DNA of 64,000 nucleotides from Enoplosus armatus (lineage: Eukaryota > Chordata > Actinopteri > Centrarchiformes > Enoplosidae). Positions 48,590 through 61,183 of this stretch are shown in pieces. The stretch covers positions 7,447,694 to 7,511,693 of the forward strand of contig NC_092200.1 in the NCBI RefSeq assembly GCF_043641665.1, in the 5' to 3' direction. Numbering within the stretch: position 1 is the first letter of the stretch; the number at the start of each line of letters is the position of its first letter. The notes under the pieces were generated by a model that did no database searches, was not told the DNA's origin, and was given only the letters and a program-made list of their open reading frames with translations. Position numbers and translations under genes: made by a program.

Positions 48590-49700
48590 GATAAGTAGTA
48601 AGGAAGATTATTTATTTTGCATAACACCATTAAAGGCAGACGTCAGGAAGGGCTTCACAATGAAAGACAAAAAAGTTATTGTCAAGACGGGATGAAATAA
48701 ATGCATGAATAATCATCTAGGGCCATAATGGGCCGGAGTTTCTCAGCTTGTAGAAACAGGAGCGAACCAGACATACATGCTGGTCAAGACTCAAAGCCTG
48801 ATCCTTAGAAACACCTGGATTATGGAGGGTAGATTTAACAGAAGTGGAAAGAGAAGCCTTTCTATCACCTTTGGGACTAAGCCAGCTGGGGCAGAAATAA
48901 TAACTTATTATCTCCCATCCAATTTTTGGATTTAGACTTACAGACAGACATTTGAGGCTTAAACGAGATGTATAATTGAATATCGTCTGTATAGAAATGG
49001 TAGGAAATATCTTTAAAATGACTTATTATCTACCTGAGAGGAAGCATGTACAATGCGAACAGAATCGGACCCAGGACAGAACCTTGAGGAACACCACAAG
49101 TCAGAGATGTCCAGCCTCTCAACCAAGATACGGTGATCCACAGTATCAAAAGCAGTGCAGAGATCCATGGATGCCAACAAAGAACATTCACCTGCATCAC
49201 TGTGCATCAAGAGATCATTTGAGACTCTGAGAAGAGATGTTTCGGTTTGAGTGCAACCGACGGAAACCAGGCTGAAACTGAAACTAACCTGTTGAGCAAC
49301 CAGTTCTTCTAAGACCTATGTATAAAACTGTGAAATAGGCCTGTAGTTCTGCAGCAAAGAGGGGTTAAGATTTGCTTTTTTGAGAAGGTTAAACAACAGC
49401 TTGTTTGAAATAAGCCAGGACATGAACAGATGTCAAAGAATTATTGATTATAGAGAGCACACAAGGACCTGTAGAGCCAATGACATTTCTGAACGTGAAG
49501 ACGTGGGTACAATGTCAAGGAGACTAGAGGAGGTTTTCGTATTACTAACCAGATTGGTGAGCTCTTGTAGTGAGATTGGATGAAAACTCTCCAGGATTGT
49601 TGGCCGGGAAGGGCAAGGTATTGGGCGGGGGATGATATTTGCTCGTATGTCATTTATCTTACTAACAAAGAAGGAGAGAATCAACTGAAAAAATGGGAAC
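48590..49700 (-). mobile_element. L2/CR1-group (Maui-like) LINE fragment, reverse transcriptase
   Basis: Minus-strand motifs occur in the proper order from high to low coordinates: FFVSKINDIRANI, LLHSDAG-like text, MDLCTAFDTVDHRILVERL, GPILFALYMLPL, FYTDDIQLYIS (the YADD box, here YTDD, near 48980-49010), KSKNWM, and IIHAFISSRLDNN. This is the standard L2-type reverse transcriptase order. The frame is broken in several places, so the copy is dead. Its orientation is opposite to PTPRN2. Confidence 0.78.
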
Positions 49701-51299
49701 AGCAGGTGAAGCAGGAGTGACGATGTTACTGATGGTTTGGGATTACATCAACTATTAGATACAAGGTTAGAAAAGTAGGTCGCTCTGGCAACCATGTTAT
49801 TAGAAGCCATTAAGGGTTCATTTAAATACTGATAGTGAACTTGTAGACGGGTGGATTTCCACAAACGCTCAACTCAGCGTCAAGTTCGGCAAGACAGAAT
49901 ATTGCCGTTCATCCGGGGGGGAATTGATCACCTTGTCTCTCACTTCCTTCGGTGTCCAAAACCTTCATTTTTATATCTTTTTACAATGATATATTTTGGA
50001 TAACAGAGAAAGAAATAAATCCCCACCTTTAAGAATCTAAGTAACAAATTTAAACAGTTCATCGATTATCGCAGTTGTTGATAAATTTTCCAGTTGAAAA
50101 ACTACTTGGAATATTGTACAGTTAATGTAAATGGCTGTGGTTAGTTTTTATGTGTTATATTTGTACATACACACTGTACATGTACACTCAGATGCAGCAA
50201 CATATAAAACCTTCACTGGTGTTACCTTGACTGTACTCTGCAGCGTCTTAATGTGGCGCTGCTACATTCTGCTGTCCATCTATCTGCCCATCAGTTTTAT
50301 TTGATGTGTTCAATAGACAAAGAGTAGACAAAGAGACTCGGTTGAAAGGCATGGACAGTATAGAGGAGATTTGATAACTCATTGAAAAGCATCTTTTGGG
50401 CAGCAGGTTCTTAGCGGCTGTGTGGTGAAAGGCCTGCTGGGAGGTCTGACTGTATTAGTGGAGGTAGAGGCTCTTGTGTTCTGCTCAACTGGAAAACCGC
50501 AGGACAAAGACCCGCACTGCCTAATCCCTGCTCGGCTGCAAAACAAAAGAGAAAGCTGCTGCTTTATCAAAACTACAAGGCATTCTGTGTGTCTGTGTTT
50601 GTGTGCGCGTGTGCGGATGTGTGCATGTTTGTGTGTGTGATTTTTTTTTTTTTTTTGCAGCTGTGTTCATGCTGTGCCAAGAAAATGATTTATTCAATAT
50701 TTGATGAAGTGGCAGCCAAGCTGTTAAAACCAATGTTGAAATGTGTTGTTTAGAACTCTACTTTTTTGCCTTCTTGCTTCCTCTCAATCTTGATGTGATT
50801 TCTAAACATGTAAATCACCTTCAGTTGTGGGAAATTGGATCTGCCAGAGTTGCTTTTGCTCACTGTAAAGTAACATTTTGCAGCTGATGATGGATTTGAT
50901 CCACTCCCTGTTTCCACTTACATGTTTGTACACTTCACAGCGAGTAGGTGGATTTATGTGTAGGAAGGGTGTTCTTGCCTCATGAAGTGTCTATAATTAT
51001 GTCCTGTCATTATTTTTTTAATTGATGATATAGATGTGTTTTGATCGATCATCTTCCCGATTTGTGACGCATTTGTGTGATAATTACACATTATTCTTTA
51101 GCTTCCTAATGAATGCTTTGGTTGTTATATAGTATTATTTAATTGGTCAGCTGGTGAGTGTTTGATATGAAAATTGACGCCTGGTGACTCGGCCTCTGTC
51201 TACCAACTGTGGTCAAGGATGGCCAGGCCAAACACCATGGTGAGTGAGTGTATATGTGTGTGTTAAGAGAAGCTGGTAGGTGGTGGGTGGGAGCTGGGT

Positions 51300-51570
51300 G
51301 AGGACACTCCTATTGTCTTGGCTGTCACGGCTGGGCGACCCCGGAGCCCCTCGGAGGCCCCAAAGGCCCCAGAGGCCAGGCCACAGCAATGAGTCCGCGG
51401 GCCCCCAGGCCGTGAGAACCCCGGTCCTGGTCAATGAGCGCTGGGAGCCTGGGGACCCTGGGAGCAACTGGCTGGGCCATCTGGACCAGAGAGCAGAGAC
51501 CCTGACACATGGCTGTCACCCGAGGGAGACACGCAGAGACGTGGACGGAGACAATGTCCGCCCCCATGTT
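51300..51570. other. GC-rich patch within AT-rich intron
   Basis: Runs such as GGCCCCAAAGGCCCCAGAGG and several CpG dinucleotides contrast with the flanking DNA. Both strands are open here in more than one frame, as GC-rich DNA often is. No known protein motif is seen. Confidence 0.5.
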
Positions 51571-51601
51571 TCTGCCTCTGCTTCTGTCTATCTGCTTCTG
51601 T

Positions 51602-51621
51602 CACACACACACACACACACA
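51602..51621. repeat. (CA)10 microsatellite
   Basis: Short CA run. Confidence 0.9.
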
Positions 51622-51678
51622 CGTGAGTGACAGCAGAGACGAGATTGGGGGAGAGTGAGAAGGAAAATGTTGGTGTGA

Positions 51679-52086
51679 AAATTCCTGTGTATTTTGGCGG
51701 GAAAGACAGGTTTCCTTCTAAATGTTAAGCAAATTTTAACAGAATTTACAGAAAATTGGCAAAAGAAAATGAATGTGTCAGTGGATTCCATCGACTACTT
51801 TTATTTGAGTATTAGGAGTTGGGTGCATCGAGATAAACAGTTTGTGGCACTAATTCTCCAGTCGGGTGCCATTAAACCATTGCAGAAGAAAGTGGTTCAA
51901 CTAGATGACATGATAAAAGAGCACCAGTCAAACCTCAAACAAACAAAAGACGATGGAAATATGGCATTTATGTTTGTTTCATGTATTCATTGGAGGAGGG
52001 TTACAGTCTTTTCATCGCTCCACGCAGATCTGATATTTTCATCGTTTCGTCTCTTTAGTGGAGCGGAAGCATCAGTGGACGTTTAA
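51679..52086 (+). pseudogene. Unidentified 136-codon open frame, possibly transposon-derived
   Basis: The frame is open from just after a TGA at 51676 to a TAA that follows GCATCAGTGGACGTT at about 52084. Text such as LNVKQILTEFTENWQKKM, DSIDYFYLSIRSWVHRDKQF and PLQKKVVQLDDMIKEHQSNL looks protein-like, with a possible coiled coil at residues about 70-95. No splice site or family is recognised. AT-rich codons in a stretch that follows a GC-rich patch and precedes 'GATGGAAACGCACTTTTTGA', a motif I associate with fish repeats, suggest a fragment of a mobile element. It could also be chance. Confidence 0.3.
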
Positions 52087-52475
52087 GTCACACGCACACA
52101 TCAACTTTTCCGCCTCAGCCGAGCGTAAAAACGTTTTTGCGATATTTTGTTTTGATTTTTTTATTTACGTTTTTTCCACTCAGGTTTCTTTTTTTTTATC
52201 CACAAATTGAAAATTTGAATAAAACAGATGGATGGAAACGCACTTTTTGAGAAGTTTGCCTTTAAGAGAGGAGAGACTTTTATACTTCGTGGGCAGATGT
52301 ACTCCGCCCACACTATGTCTATTGTTTTGTTCTAAAAACATAAGAGAGGCAGCCTAAATATAACTGGGTTTCTTTTCTATCTTACTCCATTTGTCTCTGT
52401 CTGTCTGCCTGATTCTGTCTGTCTGTCTATTCTCTCCTCTCTGTGGGAAGGCCTGGTACTCTCTCTGATCTGCTT

Positions 52476-52478
52476 GCA

Positions 52479-52518
<40 letters not shown>

Positions 52519-52543
52519 TTCACACACACACACACACACACAC
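52476..52543. repeat. (CA)n microsatellite, compound
   Basis: Two CA runs separated by CTCTTT, preceded by CTGT-rich sequence. Confidence 0.93.
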
Positions 52544-53525
52544 GCAGACAACTCTAAAGTGAAAACACCGTAGCTGTGGCTGCATAATGGTGCTAGCTAC
52601 CATTTGAGTGGTGAGTGGTAGTCTTTTCCAGCTGAGCAGATTAGCATAGATCTCCCACGCAGACAGAGTTGACCTTCACTCTGGCAAACACTTGTCAAAA
52701 TGCCAACGATAATTACCTGCTCTCTTCGTAAACAGCAGCACAATGGTTTATCCACCTGCATCTCAGGCGTGGAGGACGGATCTGTAGTGCTGCAGCCGCC
52801 TGTTTTCGGACATACACTGTTTGTAAAGGTAATATAAGCCGCGGGGATTCCTATGTGACACAGGTGTGTGCCTGGTTTCTGCTTGATATTGTAATATTTA
52901 CCATTCGAAAGCCAGCAAGCCGCCAGAGGCTAAAGAAATAAGTGTGAATTAAATTTTCTGAATGTTGCCACCACTTTCAATATGCTCATGTCCAGGCACA
53001 GTGTTCATACGGCTGAAATGAAATTAGTTTTGTCAGCATGGGTTTGCACGATCAAGAAACATGTCAAGAAAACCTGTTTTTTTTTTCTCCTCTCAATACA
53101 ACAGAGCTTGGCGACGTCTGTGTCGGATGCCTGATTGTCTGTGTGTTCATGCCTTAACATCTGTATCAATGAGCGTAGAGGTCAGAAAACAACCCGATTC
53201 CTCTCCCTCCATCTTCCTCCCTCTTTCCCCCCTCTCTCCCTGGGCGCTCTCCTCTCTCCTCCTCATCACTGACTGCCCTCTCTGGTTGAGTGCTTGAATG
53301 TGCTCAGTTCGGTGATCAAAGTCTTCCTCAGTCTCTTCTCCTCCATCGCCCCTGGCTCTCTGTGTATGTATGTGTGTGTGTGTGTGAGAAAGTGTGAGAA
53401 AGTGTGTGTGTCATCCAGCTACAAGCCCAGCTCTCAGTCGTCTAAACCGTCAGTCTCACTATCTTCTTTCAGTCTCAGTAGTACCCTGCCAGGCTCCCTT
53501 GCATCATCCTCCTGTCTGCTAGAGG

Positions 53526-53526
<1 letters not shown>

Positions 53527-53561
<35 letters not shown>
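53527..53561. repeat. (CA)17 microsatellite
   Basis: Uninterrupted CA run followed by a short TA run. Confidence 0.93.
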
Positions 53562-53563
<2 letters not shown>

Positions 53564-54670
53564 ATATATATACACACAAACATAAACGCACAATGATGCT
53601 TATTCGATATGACACATCTCACTTTTCTGTCTTCCTTAACATTTATGCATTGTTGATCTCAGAAACATCCGCTGTCTGTTGCAATAGGTAAACCGCAATT
53701 TATTCACTCCACACATGCATGAATTTGTGTGTGTGTGTGTGTTTCCTTGCTGCAGGATGCTAGATAACCAGAGCTGTATGAGTCACAGCAAACCGCTAAA
53801 TATTTTGCTTTGTTTTGGTGGAAACTTTTCCTCTCTACCAGGGTGTCAGATGTCTTTTTAATTCCAAGGTCACAATGCTTCATCCTCAGTTTTTTATTTA
53901 TTTTTTTTCTCTCCTCCAGTGCCTCCAGGAAGAGAAAATATCTCAAATTGTCAAAGACGGCTATTAAAAATGCTCTAACAGGTCATTCTGGCATCTGGAA
54001 ATCAGTCTTAAACAAGTCGTTTTTATCCTTGTCCCTGGCCTATTCATCAGCCGCTGACTCTTTGTGCTTGTCTCACAGAAAAAGGTGTTATGTTGAAATG
54101 TTTGCTATTGTGTTGAGGAGCCAAGAATGTTCTAACCGATGAATTGGGCTGTGTCTTACACTCCCCTTTATCCTGTTTATCCTGTTTATCCTTTTCAGTC
54201 GCGCTCTTTCCCATTCTTGGTCTTTCTCCATGCTCTCCTGCTCTTAGTTATTCCTGCCTCCTTTCCCTCAGTATTATCCCTGCACCTCGGTGTAGGGTCA
54301 GGGCTGCACTGCTCCTGTAAACATATTTACTGTGTCAACATTGCTGTTGCGAAGCAGCTGAAGACAGTAACAGGTGCCTGTCAACAGCCGGCCAGATCTC
54401 TAGTGCATTAAAGGATCTTTGCTGTAGACAAGGATTAGTGTCGCCTGGCATTGTTTGTTTGCTAATTCCATCTCCAAGGTATTTGTGGAAAATAGGCATG
54501 AATAATTGAAAGCGATTTCTAGTGGACGAAACGAAGCTATCAGCGAATGGAGGGAGATTAATGAGTAGGGGGTGAAACACAACGCAAATTGGAACAACGG
54601 AGCAACCTTTCTCAGACACCCGGAGAGACCTTGAGTTCGTAAACAAAAATTGAATATGCAGTGTTTCATC

Positions 54671-54690
54671 GGGGGGGCGGGGGGTGGGGG
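54671..54690 (+). other. G-rich tract (G7-C-G6-T-G5)
   Basis: Three long G runs separated by single bases can supply four G-tracts for a quadruplex on the + strand. Confidence 0.6.
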
Positions 54691-55424
54691 AACATGGATT
54701 AAGAAAGGAAATGTTTAAATGTGAAGTGTGTCAAAGCATGATGCTGTGGTATTAAGATACTTTCTCAATTGCCAATACTGAACATTTTTAAATTGAATCA
54801 ACACATTGTCTGTCCTACAATGTGTTTTGATAAAAGTCCAACTTTCTGACAAGGTTATGAATACATTTGTCTAAACTCACTTATGACGCTTTGCATCTGA
54901 AAGTGTTTGTGCTCTTTCTTGAAGGGAAATGACAGCAGAATTTGATTTTAAGTCTTACTTTTAACTTGAAAGTTTTTAACAGCATGACACCATCACAATT
55001 TGGCAACATTATCAGTCCCTGTACACCTATGCAGACCACACAATCACTGGATAAGGACTATTTTTCTGTGCCCATAGTAACAAAAACGTAATTTGGTGGC
55101 AGAGCTTTTTACTGTCATGCACTTTTTTAGTTGTTATTAGATTTTAGCCTTCCTTAGTCATTTTAGATGGTCCAAAGAGAACCATCGCTATAAAATAACC
55201 TGACTTGCATTACACGCCACCTTCACAGTGCAATAATTTCTCGTAGCATTATATATGATTTGATGATGTATACCCGTAAGACAATATAGCAACCCTTTAA
55301 TATATCTGGTTGTATTGGACCATTGTAGGTAATGTTGCAAAGCAGCGAGTGAGACTGCTTCAGTACACACTAGCACTGTGGATCTGGGAATGGCAATTTC
55401 AGTCGAAAGTCCAAACCATTATCA

Positions 55425-55810
55425 TCTGGCGTCACCATGAGCTTGACATTTGTAGTTTTGAGTGAAATGTCTTTGCAACTATTGGATGGATCGCCATGAA
55501 ATTTGATACAGACGTTCATGTTGCCCACGTGATGAATTGTAATAACTTTAGTGATTCCCTGAACTTTAATTTAGCGCCATCATCAGGTCAAAATTTCACT
55601 TTGTCCATTACTTTAGTTTATGACCAAATACTTGCAAAAATACATTCCCACGAGCCTCAGCTGCACTTTGTGTTTAATGCTAACTATTGGCATGCTAACA
55701 CGCTAAACTAAGATGGTGGACATGGTTAGATCATCATAGATCATTAGCATGCTGACATTAGCATTTAGCTTAAAGCACCACTATGGCTAAGTACAGCCTC
55801 ACAGAGCTGC
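55425..55810 (-). repeat. Dispersed 'GCATGCTAA' fish repeat, copy 3, inverted
   Basis: TGGATGGATCGCCATGAAAT, GATACAGACGTTCATG, TTGGCATGCTAACACGCTAA and GATCATTAGCATGCTGACAT are reverse-complement counterparts of blocks at 9118-9510. This is the fullest copy. Confidence 0.65.
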
Positions 55811-57605
55811 TCCTCTTCTTCTATGATTTTTGCATCAATGTGATGAAGTATCTTGATTTGTCGGGTATTTAATTCACTGGATCAGTTGAAAACTGACATT
55901 CCCATCATTTTTTTTCTTTTTTTTAAATCTATAAACTGTTTTTCAATTGATTTTACAGAAAATGTACTATATCACAGTAGATATCACTATTGCAATATAT
56001 GCATTACATACACCCTAATAAAATAATGGATTTTATCCGTATCATACAGGTACAGATGTCCCTAGGTAATATCACACTGAGTGAACAAGAAAAAAATACT
56101 GAATATGTTATTTGTGTATTTGTTTGCTACAAACAGTTCCAGTTTGCAGGCTCTTGTTATAATTGACTTTCTCTGGATTTGAGTGTTGATGACGTGATTT
56201 TTATCTGACCAAGGACTTCACCATGATCTCATTTCCAGCTGAGCCACGCAGGACGGGCTGGCAACAACACATTTTCTCACACATGGTGGTGAACTTAATA
56301 ACACAATGGCTCACTAGCTTCATGTTTTATGAACTGACAAAATGGCACATTTTGCCACAAAGTCGTAATGATGATTAGCTGTCTCTGAGACAGTCACACA
56401 TCAGAGTTTTTCTCTGTGCGTCTGAACACAATTTGCTGAAGTAAAAATGGCAGAATTATCAATATTGTTCACAAAGACCAGAAAATTTAGATGATTTGCT
56501 TTCAAAAAACATTCCAGAGCCCTGTGTCTGCAGTCACCTTTGGGATCTTTATGTTTTGTATTCTTTGTCACGACAATATAAACTGCAGGAGCTGAAGGCG
56601 CACAAGCTGTCTGACTATAGAGATGGTGAATACTTGTTCAATTCTGCGGTTTTAAGCACCATGTTGAGCAGAAAATCCAACCTCCTCTTCAGTTCTGCCA
56701 CCATCAGTACTCTCTTATTCCCTTTTTCGCTTCATCACGACCCCTCCACCCTCTACCCCTCATCTCGATATCCCCCCATCCCTTCATCTTCCATGCCTGC
56801 ACCCACAGTGAATGCTACTCCAAGTGAGAGACCGTGTGCTGATGGCCCTCATGTCGAGAACAGCAGGTACTTGTGCATCGTGTTTGTTGAAGGCACAGTG
56901 GTTTGTACACTTGATGGGTGCTACTTTATGAGGCAGCAGATACAAACAGCTATGTAAATGAGCTTCTTCCCATTCCCTGCTATGAGTCATAATTCAATAA
57001 AAGAAAACCATTATAAAAATTTCAAACATTTCCCATTATACTGTACTGAAAAGGTTTTTGACTCAAAGAGAGGTTTTAATTGTAGCGTTTATGTTGCTGT
57101 TTGTCTGGGAATAATGCCTTCATCCAAAGTAGTAACGTGAAACTACAGCACATTACTTTTTACTGCACATAACTCTTTCTTACTTCATGTACTCTCTAAA
57201 AGTGAGCGTCTGGTTTATGAAACAAGACAAAGTAATGCAGATCTCTGTTTTAGTATCAGGAATTGATGCTTGATTTAACTATTTTCTTGAAACAAATGAA
57301 ATCGTCTCACCCCATAAGCAGAAATTTAACTTAAAAATTACATTCAGGACTCAATAATAATCCAAATAATTTAAGAATATGTTTTCTTTATGTGTAACAC
57401 TTAAGGATTCAAGCCGCTATATCTGGAATTTGAACATTTTCTCAGGTATTTTTTAAAGCATTTTTCGTCAATTTCACTTTCTACAAACTACAAAACAAAT
57501 TGTACTTTGCTGTGCGCGTAAGTCTTATGTGGGTGGAACATTATTTCTTAATCTGGAAGGCTTCTCCTTGATCTCCGGTGGCTTGGATTGTACCTCATTT
57601 GTACA

Positions 57606-57655
57606 TCTCTTCGGACAAAAGCGTCTGCTTTGAATGAATAAATGTAAATGTAAAA
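57606..57655 (+). repeat. SINE/L2 3'-tail motif
   Basis: TCTCTTCGGACAAAAGCGTC and TGCTTTGAATGAATAAATGT match the tail 'CACTTTGGATAAAAGCGTCT/GCTAAATG' shared by fish HpaI-type SINEs and L2 LINEs. The head of the element is not recognised. Confidence 0.55.
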
Positions 57656-57794
57656 AAAATCTTCCTGCTATAAAAACTTATGCCATCAGAATAATTTCAA
57701 AGATGACAGTAAAAAAAAAAGAGATGTATTATAGTATTTTTTGTATTTTTTTTCCACCTTTAAGGTTATGAAATCTTTATGATTGCATCACACC

Positions 57795-57990
57795 AGGGCT
57801 ACAGCTAAGGCTTATTATCATTATTAATTAATCTGCCGATTGTTTTCTCTATTAATTTATTAGTGTATGAGGTAGTGAAAAAATGCTCAAGGTAATGTCA
57901 TAGAATAGCTTGTTTTAACCCTAGAACTGAAAATATTTAGTTTATTATCAAATAATACAAAGAAAAGCAGAAAGTCCTCACAGTTGAGAA
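57795..57990. repeat. 'CGATTAATC'-type fish repeat fragment
   Basis: It begins CAGGGCTACAGCTAAGGCTT and continues ATTAATTAATCTGCCGATTG, TTTTCTCTATTAATTTATTA and AATACAAAGAAAAGCAGAAA, the usual order for this family. Confidence 0.55.
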
Positions 57991-60900
57991 TCTGGAACGA
58001 GGGAACATCGTCTGTCTGACTTAACTTTGTTTGCATCACAGCCTCTCTCAGGCTTCTCTAAACCAGTTGCAAAACGTTCTGAATCAAGAGAGACTAATGT
58101 ACTGTTGAAAAAGTTCTCTATATTGAGATATATATATACTGAAGAGATATATGTTGTTTTTTGATGAATATGGCTGTTAATGGATCAAAGAGGCAGCAGA
58201 TGACACTTAAAGTGCTTGAAGCCACAGAGGGTTGTTATGGTACAAAACAAAGAGAGGTGGCCATACATTTGCTGCACGATGTAGCCTTTCCAGGTGTGTG
58301 TGTGTGTGTTAATGTTTGTGTTTCTACAGTAAATCACTCTCTGAGCTCATGAGCATGTGTTTGTATGTGTGTGTTTTCTTTCCCTTAATGGTACATCCGC
58401 ACTAAATTGGCCCCTGAATGCAGCGCGCTCTGTCAGTGGTTTTGTGAGCTACAAGTGTAGAGAAACAAAGAGAGCCAGGGAGCTTCAAAGCGAGTAGGTG
58501 ACATTTCGGGCTTTCCATCTTCAAAGCACTATTTGCTTTTGTAGTTCCTCTTTGAGAATAATTATATATATTTTTTCTAAAGGATTACAGCTGTCTGAAA
58601 ACATAGTGTAGACTTTGAGGGCCATTTCCTAACATTTTCAATAAAAGATGCACAATGAGCTGTCTGTTTTTCATGTCATTATTTGGAAACATATTTATTC
58701 CACTATTATTTGCTATTATGCATAATTTAATCCGACTTTTGATTAAGCACATGGTACGCTATGTCACAGTGTTATTCCTTATTGGCAGCTATTGGCAGTG
58801 AATTGATCGTTGACCCAATAGAGCCACCCGGTGAGTGTCTCCAGATGGGGGAGACGTGAAATCCACCCTGTCCCCTCATTTTCATTCACCTCTCTTCCTC
58901 TTGTCTCTTTCTTCCATCCTCCTCATCCAAGTGCCTCTCTATAATTCATGTCCAGGTGCAGCACCAGCTTTCTTTGGCACGGGGCTTGAAAGGAGAAAAA
59001 AAAAGACAGATGTTCAATTTTCACTTCCTTTGTGCATCTCTCTATATCTGTTTGTGTGCTTGTGGACCACTCTTGCCCCCTTTTACCTGTGATGCAGATT
59101 GCAGTCTCCCTGTAGTTCAGCATAAGCAGTAATTAAGGCGGGTTGCAGACACGACTAACCGCTGGCTCCTTCTTCATGTAGATTTAGATGTTATGGTTTG
59201 CATATGGTCAGAAAGATGTGCTTGTTGTTGCTTTTGAGCTTGTGCACCACCAGCGTGGACGTAAAGAAACATTCATCCATAACTGACTGAATACTGAATA
59301 ATGTCCAATTCTGTTCTCTTGATGTTGGTTGCTGATTTTTCGGCCATCATGAGAAGCGTGAGGAGCCTGAATGCCAAGATATGCCCCCACACAGCTGTAT
59401 GTACATGCAGCTTCTGTGCATCTTGTCATACAAAACGCATGAGCCCCCTCTGACTGCAAAGCTGTTGGAGCGACTGAACTCTGCAGGTGGATATCTATAT
59501 TGCAAAGTGACATGTACAGTATAATGCACAGCTGTGGCCTGGAGAGATGTGGGGCTGAAATGTATTTCCCTGCTATCTTCACCTTTATCAGATGAGACAT
59601 GCTGTATGTTTTGTATGTCGTAATTGTATTTTCTTTAGTTCTAGTTGAGCATGATTTTCCTGGTACAACTTTATTTTAACCCCCTTATTTAGCATTTATT
59701 ATACTGTATATGTGATTACAACAAAGGCTGAACGATTTGATTTTTAAAAAGAAAAATCATACAGTCCATTCGCTATCTCTAGATGCTGCTTCTTCAGTCT
59801 CACATAAACCACAGAGTTTATTAAACAGACAACAGCTCACCCACAAAATTAACGTGAATTAGCTATAGCTGAGTACATTTGGAGGTGTCATATCAGCCAG
59901 TTAAATGAGTAAAATGTTCTTGTTTTGACATTAATAATGTCATTTAAATTGCAGGAATGATGATATTGGATGATTTGGCTCCCAATTACGTTCAATGATG
60001 ACATTTTATGTCTAATGCCAAAGTTTTTCAAATTCTAGCTTTCTAAAATACCTGCGTGTGGCAACTACAGTATAGTTCAGGTAATGGGAAGGATCGTAAA
60101 CTGTGGGTAGTTTAGGTAACTAGAACACTTGGTTAAGGTTAGGCCTCGCTACATAAAGCACAATTGAGTGGAAGCAGTAGAGAGTTGAGTGAACATGCCT
60201 AGAGGAACTCACAGTACTTTTAAAAGGAAATCACTAGCAATGGGGGGGGCGGGCAGGCAATAATACAGTATTTACATTTTGAGGCAAATATTACGCCAAC
60301 TTTCACAGTGCTTAATGGATTCAACTTGTAATTTTTTTATGGTTAAGACACATTTTTAAAACCACTGTATCATGTTGTTCCTCATCAGTCCAGTGCTGCT
60401 TCATTATCAGAGGCACAGTGTCCACAATGATTCACTTTTGGCAGTAACATGCCTATACTATGTCTGATTTAAAAAACAAATTACATTGTGAGCATTAAAA
60501 CATGCAATAATGGATTCACCGCATTGTAATTTCAAATTTCAAGAAACAGGGAATTATAATTTCTCTAATAGACGATTGGTTCCTGTTGGGCACATTTCCT
60601 TCTTTCCCACAATAGGACCCTGGCTTTACGAACCAGGCTACGTGTGTGTGTATCTTTTAAGTCCGTACTGTATGTGTGTGTGTGTGTGTGTGAAACGAGT
60701 CCCCCGCAGGGATAAGTTTCAAAATAGATGGTCGCTAATCCCCCTTAAAAATGAACATTCCCCTGCCGTGCACCCATCTGAAAGAGATAGAAAGTATAGA
60801 AGGACGAAAGAAAGAAAAGACAATGAATTATGGATAAGTTTTAAGAGGGATATTGCTCCCTGGCCTCCTCACTGTTTTTCATTTCTCCCCCACCCCTCCC

Positions 60901-61129
60901 CGTCTCTCTCTGTGTCCTCTGCCTCCTCTTAAATCGATACGTGCTGACTGTCATGGGTCACTGGCCTGTATGCATCAGGCTGGACTGCAACAGAGGAGCA
61001 CTGTGTCTCCCAGGGCTCTCTGTGGAGGTGATAACTCGCTCCTATCTCAAACCTCTCTTTGAGGGACACCCGCTTTCAATTTAACTCCAATATCCACCTC
61101 AGATTGACTTGGGATGACACAAAGGAAAG

Positions 61130-61131
<2 letters not shown>

Positions 61132-61179
<48 letters not shown>
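61132..61179. repeat. (TA)24 microsatellite
   Basis: Uninterrupted AT dinucleotide tract, self-complementary and likely to extrude a cruciform or be length-variable. Confidence 0.95.

Positions 61180-61183
<4 letters not shown>

Noticed and set aside
51280..51630. Pro/Gly/Arg-rich ORFs on both strands as collagen-like coding sequence
   Set aside because: There is no regular Gly-X-Y period. Long frames on both strands reflect GC richness.
52354..53622. Cys/Val and Thr/His repeat ORFs
   Set aside because: They are translations of CA/TG microsatellites.
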